This document shows positions 1-7,304 of a DNA stretch of 64,000 bases, in pieces. Below the pieces are notes generated by a model. That model searched no databases. It saw nothing but the letters and a program-made list of their open reading frames with translations, and was not told the DNA's origin. The position numbers were made by a program, and so were the translations under genes. The stretch comes from Acidobacteriota bacterium (lineage in GTDB: Bacteria; Acidobacteriota; Terriglobia; Terriglobales; SCQP01). The stretch lies in the NCBI GenBank assembly GCA_027315185.1, contig DAHUYO010000005.1:26552-90551 (forward strand), given 5' to 3'. The stretch's first letter is position 1. Every line of letters begins with the position of its first letter.

Positions 1-77
1 GCCTTCTGGGACGTCCGCCGGCGGCGAACCGGGCGCCGCGGCGCGTCGGCGCCGGAGGAACAAGTGGATGAATGATT

Positions 78-186
78 CGGGCCCCGCGGCCGTAGTGGCG
101 GCGGGGCCCGGGTGGACTGATTGGATTAGCTGGGGCGGCTCGCAAGCCGTCCAAGGAAAGTACTGCGGCGGGCGCTCGCGAGCGCC
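78..186. repeat. Three consecutive stem-loops behind the small ORF
   Basis: Three inverted repeats follow each other. A perfect 16-nt palindrome lies at 171-186, a 7-of-8 bp stem with a 4-nt loop at about 134-152, and a perfect 10-bp stem (78-87 with 101-110) with a 13-nt loop. The first begins on the stop codon of the minus-strand small ORF, so together they look like the structured 3' part of that short transcript. The last stem has no T-run in either direction, so calling it a terminator is inference. Confidence 0.5.
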
Positions 187-245
187 TAGCCTTCAGCCAC
201 CTCGCTAGTCCAAATGTCTAAACGTCTACTGCCGGAATCTTCCAC
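186..245 (-). CDS. Putative 19-aa small protein or leader peptide
   Basis: A GTG-started frame of 19 codons (begins VEDSGSRR, ends TSEVAEG) lies 7 nt behind the GGAGG core of a 16-nt SD. It is followed at once by a palindrome that starts on its stop codon. A second, shorter frame opens at the GTG inside the SD itself. I do not recognise the peptide. It has no signal or membrane segment and carries both acidic and basic residues. The case for translation is the SD and its spacing; the ORF alone is too short to argue from codon bias. It could also be the ribosome-binding part of a regulatory RNA whose product is irrelevant. Confidence 0.35.
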   Translation of the reverse strand: MEDSGSRRLDIWTSEVAEG

Positions 246-246
246 T

Positions 247-262
247 GGACCACCTCCTTTCT
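247..262 (-). promoter_or_regulatory. 16-nt extended Shine-Dalgarno
   Basis: The minus strand reads AGAAAGGAGGTGGTCC. The bacterial 16S 3' end reads GGATCACCTCCTTTCT; all 16 positions can pair with it, 15 as Watson-Crick pairs and one as G-U. Normal SDs use 4-7 pairs. Nothing comparable occurs elsewhere in this window. Confidence 0.75.
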
Positions 263-273
263 AGCGTGCCTTC

Positions 274-302
274 AGTTAAGCACCATCGCCGGCTCATCGC
301 AA
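274..302 (-). promoter_or_regulatory. Candidate sigma70 promoter of the small ORF
   Basis: On the minus strand TTGCGA (297-302), a 17-nt spacer and TTAACT (274-279) lie 11 nt before the extended SD. Transcription would begin near 267, leaving almost no leader before the SD. Confidence 0.4.
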
Positions 303-469
303 GAACCTCGCGCCGGCAGGCCACCGGCTAGTACACATCGCGGGGGCCGCGCCTTTTGCCCCGGGGCAAGGCAGGTGCGGGAATGCCGCAAAACTCCCTC
401 CGCGCCCACGGCGCGCGCAGGAGCGCCGCGGCTTGCCCGGCGGGCCGCCGGGCGAAATGGACGGTAAGC

Positions 470-1741
470 TTATTGCGCGACGGTGCGTGGATAGGCGGGA
501 CCGAGCATGGCGGCATCGCCTTGCGCCAGGATGGCGATCAGCTGGTCGTCCAGAAGCTCCAGCCCCAAGCCGCTATCGGCGGGATAACGCTCCAGGAAAG
601 ACTGGCGGCATTTGTCCAAATCTTCCTGAAGGCGGCCATAAAGGTCGCGCTGCTCGCGGGCGGCGGCGAGTTCGCCAGGGCGGTCCCGCTGGAGATACAG
701 CTCCAAGTCCTGCGCCAGCACTTTGGCGAAGCGGCGGGCGCGGGCGGCCTGAGGAGCATCCGCGGAGGGCAGGCTGGCTTCGTTGTCCGCGGCGTCCTTT
801 TCTGGGACGGCGTCCGCAGCAGCGAGGGCTTCGGTCGCCGCCGTCTGGTCCCAAGCAACGGGTGACAGGGGTGGCGGCGGTTCTTCCGCCGTCGCGGCCG
901 GCAGCGCCGCTTCGGGTTCCGGCGCAGCGACGGGGAATTCGGCGGGAGTGGGCAGAGCTTCGGAGGCGGTGTCCAGCGCCGACTCGGCGTGCAGCGCCAA
1001 ACCACCGCCTTGATGCATCGCCTGCTCCAAACTCAGACCGGCCACGCGCGCCAGCACCGCCATGCGGGATTCGACTCCGGCGTCGGCGGCGGAATTGCCC
1101 GCGGCCTGACCGGCGGCGCGGTTCGCCTCATGGCAGAGCAAGGCGATGGTCTTGCCGCGAACGGAGAGCGGATATACGGCGCCGGCGGGCCCCCAAGGCG
1201 CGCCCGGAGCGCCAGCCACCCCCGGCCGCCACTGCACCGGCAAGCCCGTGGAAATGGCCCGGCGAAACACCGAATCGCCGTTCTCCCAGTCCATGCGCGC
1301 GGGCGCGTGAATACCGCTACAGCGCCAGGCGATCGCCGCCGGGCCGCGCACCACGTAAATAGCCAAATGTGGGGCCAGCGCACTGGCGGCTGCGAACAAA
1401 GCGGATAAAATCCGCGGCGGCTCGGCGGCATCCAGCAGCCCGCCAATCCAAGCGGCCCAAGGTTCGGTCTGGGGCGGCGGCAGTTGCGCCGACCAGCTGC
1501 CCACGCGCCGCACCAGCGCCTGCTGCACGGCGGGGCTGGCGTCGTGGAGGGCGTTGGCCAAGCCGGCGTTCAACTCTTGTTGCAGGCGGCTTTCCAGCGC
1601 GAAGCGCAGCGTGCGCATCGCCTCCTGCAAGGTGCTTTCAATATCCGCCCGCAGCTTGCGTTCCCACTGCTGCTTGGCCGAAACCGGCTCCGATACCAAG
1701 GGTCCGGCGAAGGTTGGTTCGGCGCCGCTGACTACGCTCAT
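470..1741 (-). CDS. Unrecognised GAF-like protein, 423 aa
   Basis: The product is soluble. Its N-terminal ~75 residues are charged and helical. A middle part (about 90-240) looks like a small sensory fold related to GAF domains (stretches such as LAIYVVRG and AIAWRCSG). An Ala/Pro/Glu-rich linker (about 260-345) follows, then a basic/acidic helical tail whose composition suggests a coiled coil. The GAF assignment is by pattern only and unsure. The ATG at 1741 is preferred over the track start at 1801 because a perfect TATAAT box (1748-1753) ends 6 nt before it, the leaderless layout seen across the window. It is divergent from the gene at 1929. Confidence 0.7.
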   Translation of the reverse strand: MSVVSGAEPTFAGPLVSEPVSAKQQWERKLRADIESTLQEAMRTLRFALESRLQQELNAGLANALHDASPAVQQALVRRVGSWSAQLPPPQTEPWAAWIGGLLDAAEPPRILSALFAAASALAPHLAIYVVRGPAAIAWRCSGIHAPARMDWENGDSVFRRAISTGLPVQWRPGVAGAPGAPWGPAGAVYPLSVRGKTIALLCHEANRAAGQAAGNSAADAGVESRMAVLARVAGLSLEQAMHQGGGLALHAESALDTASEALPTPAEFPVAAPEPEAALPAATAEEPPPPLSPVAWDQTAATEALAAADAVPEKDAADNEASLPSADAPQAARARRFAKVLAQDLELYLQRDRPGELAAAREQRDLYGRLQEDLDKCRQSFLERYPADSGLGLELLDDQLIAILAQGDAAMLGPAYPRTVAQ

Positions 1742-1747
1742 GGCGGC

Positions 1748-1753
1748 ATTATA
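1748..1753 (-). promoter_or_regulatory. -10 box TATAAT, leaderless start
   Basis: A consensus -10 hexamer on the minus strand, 6 nt before the ATG at 1741. No SD can fit between transcription start and the ATG. Confidence 0.55.
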
Positions 1754-1928
1754 GGCGGCGCGGGGCGGCGCGCCGCGGCGGCGGCGTACAGTAGAACCCA
1801 ATCTGCACCCGGCCGGAGGAACAGGTGCGCCTTCCGGTTACCCCTGGCCGGGAAGAAAATGCCCGCCAGCGTGGCATTCTGAGGGGCGGACGGCGGAATG
1901 GAAGGCGCGCGCCGCCCGGTGACGCTGA

Positions 1929-3050
1929 ATGATCCGGACGGAATTCCTAGTAACGCCGCGAGCGGTTACGGCGGCGGCAATGGCCGCCGCCGAAGACTGG
2001 CTGGTGCGGGCCGGCTGGCGGTCGGCGGCGCGGGCCGCCGCCGATGGCTTCGCCGCGGCGCTGCCGGACCGTGGCGCCGCGCCGCCGATGCGCGCGACCG
2101 CGGCGCTGAGCGGCGGCATTTTCTTCGCGCCGGGAACGGAATCGCCGGCGGAGTGGTTTTACGCCGTCGCGAAGTACCCCGCCCCCAGGGAAGAACCGGA
2201 GTTGGAAATTGGCTTGATCCGTGCGAGCGGATTGGCCGCACCCAATCCGTTGCAGGTCTGGCGCGCCGCGTGGAATGCGGTCCTGGCGGGGGAAGCCGAG
2301 CCGGCGTGGCGCGATCCGTTGCAACCAACACGCTTGGCGCCCATGGCCGCCAGCGGTGAGTACGCCCCGCCCCGTCTGCGCTTGGAGGATCTCGACCGGG
2401 CCGCGCTGCTGGCCGACCCCGCCGCCCGCGCCTGGCTGGAGCGATTGCAACAGGCGGGCCGGCTGCGCGGCGCCGATCTGCTGGCGGAATCCGCCGATGC
2501 CCGGGCCGCGCTGGACCGCCTGGCCGCCGCGCATCTGGCGTCAGCGCCATCGCGCGAGGACGACGCCTACACGCCCTCGGCGCAGGCGGCGCGCAGCGAG
2601 CAACAATGGCCGCTGCTTTGGTTGACGGAACGGCTGAGTGAATTGGGCTGCGCCAACGTCCTGTGGCCAAGGGCCCTGGCCGGGGCGATGCCACCGCACG
2701 TGGTGGCGGAGTTCGCCGGGCGTTTGTGGTGCGTGGTCTGCACTCCCGGCACCTGGGACCGGCCGGCGCGGCGGGCGTGGGAGGAGGCGCGCGACCGCTG
2801 GGGGTTTGACCAGACCGGGGTCATCGCCCTCAACGGCGCCGCCGCCGCGCCGCCCGCCGTCGCGCCGGTTCGGACCACGCTGGAATCCGGCGCGGAGGCG
2901 TTGCAGCGCGCCATGGCCGCGGCCGCGCTGGACTATGCGGCGCAGCGAGTGGCGCCGCTGGAGCAAGCCTATGGCTGGCCGCTGGCGGCGCTGCTGCGCC
3001 ATCGCTTCGGCGCCGCCGCGCCGTGCGCCCAAGGCGCCGCCGCGGGATAA
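1929..3050 (+). CDS. Unrecognised protein, 373 aa
   Basis: I do not recognise this family. The protein is soluble, Ala/Arg-rich, with no signal peptide or membrane segment. The second half contains Trp-rich stretches (LLWLTERLSELG, GRLWCVVCTPGTWD, ARDRWGFDQTGVIALNG) that look like a folded alpha/beta domain, and this argues that the plus-strand frame is the real one and not the antisense frames listed beside it. The start is uncertain: the ATG at 1929 is used, and a later ATG at 1980 would also work. It precedes the repeat protein by 170 nt on the same strand, so the two may be co-expressed. Confidence 0.65.
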   Translation: MIRTEFLVTPRAVTAAAMAAAEDWLVRAGWRSAARAAADGFAAALPDRGAAPPMRATAALSGGIFFAPGTESPAEWFYAVAKYPAPREEPELEIGLIRASGLAAPNPLQVWRAAWNAVLAGEAEPAWRDPLQPTRLAPMAASGEYAPPRLRLEDLDRAALLADPAARAWLERLQQAGRLRGADLLAESADARAALDRLAAAHLASAPSREDDAYTPSAQAARSEQQWPLLWLTERLSELGCANVLWPRALAGAMPPHVVAEFAGRLWCVVCTPGTWDRPARRAWEEARDRWGFDQTGVIALNGAAAAPPAVAPVRTTLESGAEALQRAMAAAALDYAAQRVAPLEQAYGWPLAALLRHRFGAAAPCAQGAAAG

Positions 3051-3219
3051 GGCGCGGGCCCTGCCGCGAGATGGCGGCGCGACTGTCCCTAAGGCCGGGG
3101 CACGATTGATTACCGTTGCTTTCGGAGCGAACATTGCTTCCGCGCAAATAGAAGTGCCACAGTTGGACAAGCCGCGCCGTTGACGGCAGAAATCCGGCTT
3201 AACCGGGAGAAACCCCCCA

Positions 3220-5154
3220 TTGGCTGTCCTCACCACCATGCCCTTTAGCGATAGTCCCGCTCCCGTTCCGGCGCCCACGCCCGCCAATCCTGGGCGGGCG
3301 GCGGAACCGGTCATGGCGCGGGTGCAGTTGGGAGGCGACGATCCCGGCATCGCGTTTCAGTTGGGCGGCGGCGAAACGCGCGCCTGGCTGGGGTTGGCGG
3401 GGCAAGCGTCCTATTTGACCCTGCTCGATGAGCAGCAGCGCGTGCGCGGGCAGTTGGCTTTGGGCGCGGAAGGACCGAAGATCACCTTTGCCGACGCCGA
3501 GCGCCGGGCGCGGGCGCAGGTGCGGCTGGGCGCCGAAGGCGCGGGCATCGCGTTATTCGACACCGCGGGAGAAACGCGGGTTTGGCTGGGCCTCGCGGGG
3601 GACAGCTCGTATTTCGGATTGGTGGATGGCGCCGGCAATATCCATGGCCGATTGCGCCTGCGTTCCCGTTCCGGCACGCCGGGATTGGCGCTCAGCGATG
3701 AACACGGCGCCGACCGGGCGCTGGTGGCCATGGAAGCCGATGGGCCGCATATGGTTTTTCTGGCCGGGGCCGGCGAGATCGTGGCGCATCTTGCGGTGAC
3801 CGACCTCGGCGCATGGCTGGCATTGGTGGACCCCGACGGCCAACCCACGGCGGAACTGGCGGTCGCCGAAACCGCCGTTGTCGCCCTGCGCGACGGCCAG
3901 CAGAGGCGCCGGGCGGTGGTCGCGCTGGAAGCCGGGAAACCGTGCTTGGCGGTGCTGGGCGCGGATGGGACTCCGGCCGCCGAGTTGCGCGCGGAGTGCC
4001 TGCCCCTGTGGAACGAACGGGGCCAGATGCGCGCGCACTTGGGAATGACCGAAGGCGGCGCCGCCATTCGCTTGTTCAGCCCCGACGGCGTACAGCGCGC
4101 CGCGTTGCGCGCGGACGCCGATGGACCCTGCTTGGCGATCGCCGGTGACTCCCGCCAGGGACGGGCCATTCTGCGCTGCACCAGCGGAGGACCGGAGCTG
4201 GTGCTGGGCGCCGAAGGCAGCGGGCCGGAGGCGTGCATGGCCTGGCACGACGATGGATGGGAAGCGCGGCTGGGCGAGGGTGGAGACGAACCGCGCGCGC
4301 TCTTCCACCAGCCCGCCGCCGGACCGGCGGGCATCGAACTGCGCGACGCCAACCAGCGGCTGCGCTTGCGGCAGCAGTCCTCGCTGACGCCTGCCGCCAC
4401 CACCAGCGATGCCGTCGTGGCGATGCTGGCGGCCGATGGCACGCCCGCCGCGCAGGTGCGGCTGCCGCCCGACCTGTCAGCGCTGCCGAGCGGCTTCCCC
4501 GCCAGCGGCGCCACCAAAGGCCAATTGCAACTGGCCGAGGATGGCCCAAGTCTGACGTTGGTCGGAGCCGCGCAGGGCAGCGGACGCCTGCGCTTGGCGG
4601 TCAATGACGCCGCCGCCACCGCCTACTGGACCGATGCTGCCGGCATCGAACGGCCCTGGCTGCAATTCGCCGGGGATGCGGCGACCGCCGGCATGCTCGA
4701 CCCCGCCGGGCGTTTGCGCGGCGCATGGGCGACCGACGCGACCACCTGCCGGTTGGAGTTGAATGACGCGCAAGCATCGCCGCGCGCGCTGCTGGCGGTG
4801 ACCGACGATGGCATGCGGCTGGGCCTGCTGCCCGCGGGGGAAGGCAGCACGGCATGGTTCGGCGTGGGCGGAGAAGCGACCTCCTACCTGGGCCTGATGC
4901 CGGATGCGGGACCGCTGACCGCGCTGTTGGCCATGCGCGAAGGAGAAACCGCGCTGGCGATTCTGGATCCCAGCGCCAATCAGCGCGCCGAACTTGCGGT
5001 GGATGCGGAGGGACCGCGCCTGACCTTGGCGGCGGGCAACCGCCGGCCACAGGCGCAGATTCGCATGCAGGCGGGGGGCGCCGCGATCGCCTTCCTCGAC
5101 AACGACGGCGCGGCGCGCGGCTGGCTGGCGCTGGACACCGGCGACGGCGATTAG
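3220..5154 (+). CDS. Protein of ~22-residue tandem repeats, probable beta-solenoid
   Basis: Almost the whole 644-aa product consists of degenerate repeats of about 22 residues. The pattern is R-A-x-L-x-L-x-x-D/E-G-P-x-L-x-L-x-D-x-x-G-x-x, for example RAQVRLGAEGAGIALFDTAG and RVWLGLAGDSSYFGLVDGAG. I can follow about two dozen units from residue 32 to the end, with a less regular stretch near 380-420. The alternating hydrophobic strands with G/D turns suggest a stacked beta-solenoid or beta-propeller. There is no signal peptide or anchor. The track start is a TTG at 3220; an ATG at 3238 (MPFSDSPAP) is equally possible. The N-terminal 30 residues are a Pro/Ala linker. I know no name for this family, and the fold is inferred from periodicity. 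Confidence 0.8.
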   Translation: MAVLTTMPFSDSPAPVPAPTPANPGRAAEPVMARVQLGGDDPGIAFQLGGGETRAWLGLAGQASYLTLLDEQQRVRGQLALGAEGPKITFADAERRARAQVRLGAEGAGIALFDTAGETRVWLGLAGDSSYFGLVDGAGNIHGRLRLRSRSGTPGLALSDEHGADRALVAMEADGPHMVFLAGAGEIVAHLAVTDLGAWLALVDPDGQPTAELAVAETAVVALRDGQQRRRAVVALEAGKPCLAVLGADGTPAAELRAECLPLWNERGQMRAHLGMTEGGAAIRLFSPDGVQRAALRADADGPCLAIAGDSRQGRAILRCTSGGPELVLGAEGSGPEACMAWHDDGWEARLGEGGDEPRALFHQPAAGPAGIELRDANQRLRLRQQSSLTPAATTSDAVVAMLAADGTPAAQVRLPPDLSALPSGFPASGATKGQLQLAEDGPSLTLVGAAQGSGRLRLAVNDAAATAYWTDAAGIERPWLQFAGDAATAGMLDPAGRLRGAWATDATTCRLELNDAQASPRALLAVTDDGMRLGLLPAGEGSTAWFGVGGEATSYLGLMPDAGPLTALLAMREGETALAILDPSANQRAELAVDAEGPRLTLAAGNRRPQAQIRMQAGGAAIAFLDNDGAARGWLALDTGDGD

Positions 5155-5197
5155 GCGCCGGCGGCCGCGCGCGCCCGTCATTTTTCTCATCCGAAGC

Positions 5198-6151
5198 TTA
5201 ACTGGCGGCGCGGGCCGCCCGGGCTCGAGCCAATTGGCGGCGCGCCACGGCGGTGGCTTGCAACTGATACGCCGGCGCCAGCGCATAAGCCGCCGCCGCC
5301 GGGAACCACACATACCAAGTCAAACTGGACCAGGGCCAGCGGATATAGCTGAAGTCCACGGCCCACATCAATACGCTGCCCGCCGCGGTCAGCCCAATCG
5401 CCAGCGCCAGCGAACCCCAGCAGCGGGCGATCAAGCCCCAGCGCATCGCGACCACGCCCCGGCGCAACAGCAACGCCTCGATCAACAAGATTGCCAATAG
5501 GGGATTGTTGAGCCAGTCCAGCACCAAGGCCAAGGTGACCGGCGGAGCCGACGGCGCCGTCTGCACGCGGACAACGACATAAAGCACGTGCCCCGTATAC
5601 GCGGCCAGCAGCGCGGCGCACAGCCATTCCCAGGCCGCCAGCCGGCGTAACAGGCCGACGCGCCGATAGGCCCGCAACACCACCGCCAGACCGACCGCCA
5701 GGGCTGCCATCTCCAGCGTGCCGCTAATCTCCAAGCCGGCGCCGTGCACCGCGGCGGCGGCGGCGGGATGCGCCACCGCCCAGCCGCGGAACGGATTCAG
5801 GTAGGTGGGGCGGCTGAGCCAGTGGGCCAAAATGTAGCCGAGCGACTGGCAACTCGCGGCCAGCGCAATGCCCAGCCACGCGCCGCGCAGCGCGTCCCCA
5901 GGAGCAAATTGGCGCCACGCGCGCCAGCTCCATGCCGCCCCCAACGTGACCACCCCGACCAGAAAAACCGCTCCGGGATAGGCGTAGAAGAAAGCGAGCC
6001 CGCTGAAATCGCCGGTAAACGCCCACCACAAATGGAGCGCTGCCCCCAAGAGCAAGACGGCAACCGTCGCCAGAACCATGCGGCGCGGGAGCGTCCAGCC
6101 GGGCGCTTTCGGCACGACGAATGGGGCGGACTGAGAGCGAGCGCGCGGCAT
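5198..6151 (-). CDS. Polytopic membrane protein in ECF sigma operon
   Basis: This 317-aa protein has about eight hydrophobic segments, beginning with MVLATVAVLLLGAAL near residue 25 and ending near SLTWYVWFPAAAAYALA, with a basic C-terminal tail. I do not recognise a family. The start MPRARSQ at 6151 is chosen because it lies 5 nt after the stop of the anti-sigma gene; the track ORF runs upstream in frame through the anti-sigma gene as a shadow. It is the third gene of sigma/anti-sigma/membrane-protein, so it may be the sensor or a main target of that system (inference from position). Confidence 0.8.
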   Translation of the reverse strand: MPRARSQSAPFVVPKAPGWTLPRRMVLATVAVLLLGAALHLWWAFTGDFSGLAFFYAYPGAVFLVGVVTLGAAWSWRAWRQFAPGDALRGAWLGIALAASCQSLGYILAHWLSRPTYLNPFRGWAVAHPAAAAAVHGAGLEISGTLEMAALAVGLAVVLRAYRRVGLLRRLAAWEWLCAALLAAYTGHVLYVVVRVQTAPSAPPVTLALVLDWLNNPLLAILLIEALLLRRGVVAMRWGLIARCWGSLALAIGLTAAGSVLMWAVDFSYIRWPWSSLTWYVWFPAAAAYALAPAYQLQATAVARRQLARARAARAAS

Positions 6152-6156
6152 GGCGG

Positions 6157-6639
6157 CTAGGCGTGCCTGGTGGTCCAGGAGGTGGCGGACATGGCGGCTT
6201 CGGCGGCGGGACGCCCCAGCCACAGTCGCAACAAAGCGCCCACCTCCTCGGGAGGCTTCTGGGCGACCAGCAACCGCGCCGCCTGCGGACCGAAGTAGGG
6301 AGCCAACGTCTCCACGGCGGCATTCGCGGCGGCGGCAGAGTCCCCCGCCGGGGCTAGGGGTCGCTGGATGTCCGGCCATGCGGGCGCAACCGCGGCGAAG
6401 GCGGCCCACATCTGCGCTTCGCTGGGCGCCGCCTCCAGCGCCGCGGGGAACAAGGCGGCAAGACCATGCCAATCCTGGCGCAACTCCGCGGCGCGCTGGC
6501 GGCAACGCGGGCAATGCGCCACATGCGCGCCCACATCGGGACCCGCAACCTCCGCTTCTCCCTGCACCCAGGCCAGCAGAACGCCTTCGCTGGGATGGCG
6601 GGAAATGGTGAGCGCGGGAAGCGACCGCGGCCACTTCAT
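6157..6639 (-). CDS. Zinc-finger anti-sigma factor-like protein
   Basis: The 160-aa product carries the zinc-binding H-x3-C-x2-C pattern (HVAHCPRC) near residue 42, typical of the zf-HC2/ZAS family of anti-sigma factors that clamp ECF sigma factors in the cytoplasm. The rest is Ala-rich and helical with no transmembrane segment, so this would be a soluble type. The ATG at 6639 overlaps the sigma stop codon (ATGA), so the two are translationally coupled, as expected for a sigma/anti-sigma pair. The track ORF starting at 6795 extends into the sigma gene and is not real. Confidence 0.8.
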   Translation of the reverse strand: MKWPRSLPALTISRHPSEGVLLAWVQGEAEVAGPDVGAHVAHCPRCRQRAAELRQDWHGLAALFPAALEAAPSEAQMWAAFAAVAPAWPDIQRPLAPAGDSAAAANAAVETLAPYFGPQAARLLVAQKPPEEVGALLRLWLGRPAAEAAMSATSWTTRHA

Positions 6640-7226
6640 CGCGGCGGCTCCTGCGGGGGCTGGTTGGCGGGCGCAAAGGCGGCCCGCAGTTTTTTCACCG
6701 CGCGGGCCAGCAGCGACGCCACCGTGCCGATCTCGATGCCGAGCGCGTCGGCGGTCTCCTGGTAACTCATGCCTTGCAGCCGCAGGCTGAGGCATTCGAA
6801 CTCCCGCCGCGTCAACAAGCGGCGGATGCGGCGCGAGGTTTCGGCCAGATGGTATTCCGTTTCCGGTGTGACCGCGGCTTCGCCAGGCGCGACTTCCTCG
6901 GGCGTTTCCTGGGCCCGCGCGCTGTGGTCGAAGTTGCGCAGGCGGTCGTAGATGTAATTGCGCGCGACGCGGAACAGCCAGGGGCGGCCGGCGGCAGCCA
7001 GCTTGCCCTCCAGGCGGCCGGCGAAATAGCGCAGGAAGGCTTCCTGCACCGCCTCGCGGGCCAGCTCGCGGTCACCCGCCAGCCGCTGGGCATGACGCAG
7101 CAGGGCGGAGGACTCCTCCCGGTACAGCGTCATGACCTCCGCCTCCAGTTCCACGCGGTTGGAGCGGCGCGGGCCGGCGGCGGAACTATCGAACTCGCCC
7201 CAAGCGCAAGCGCGGATGTCGTACAT
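6636..7226 (-). CDS. ECF-type RNA polymerase sigma factor
   Basis: This 196-aa protein has the two sigma70 regions of ECF factors. Region 2 is about residues 32-98 (LYREESSALLRHAQRL; WLFRVARNYIYDRLR). Region 4 is about 135-185, with the helix-turn-helix YQETADALGIEIGTVASLLARA. A Glu/Pro-rich linker joins them. A TACACT box ends 7 nt before the ATG, so the transcript is predicted to be leaderless. It is followed without a gap by the zinc anti-sigma gene and a membrane protein. The N-terminal ~25 residues are an extension not shared with the family. Confidence 0.93.
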   Translation of the reverse strand: MYDIRACAWGEFDSSAAGPRRSNRVELEAEVMTLYREESSALLRHAQRLAGDRELAREAVQEAFLRYFAGRLEGKLAAAGRPWLFRVARNYIYDRLRNFDHSARAQETPEEVAPGEAAVTPETEYHLAETSRRIRRLLTRREFECLSLRLQGMSYQETADALGIEIGTVASLLARAVKKLRAAFAPANQPPQEPPR

Positions 7227-7233
7227 GGCGTTC

Positions 7234-7239
7234 AGTGTA
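7234..7239 (-). promoter_or_regulatory. -10 box TACACT, leaderless start of ECF sigma gene
   Basis: TACACT on the minus strand, 7 nt before the ATG at 7226. Confidence 0.45.
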
Positions 7240-7304
7240 CCTTTTCGGATTGGACGAGGCGCGGCTGGCCCGGCGGTGGAGCGGCCATGCCGATGGGCGG
7301 CGTC

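Noticed and set aside
68-205. 46-codon plus-strand ORF (begins MNDSGPAAVV) opposite the small ORF
   Set aside because: It has a GGAGGAAC upstream, but it runs through three hairpins and over the small minus-strand frame. The minus-strand signals are much stronger.
2541-3350. 269-aa minus-strand ORF overlapping the end of the 1929-3050 gene
   Set aside because: Its residues are Arg/Gly/Pro shadow-like. The plus-strand product has Trp-containing, protein-like segments.
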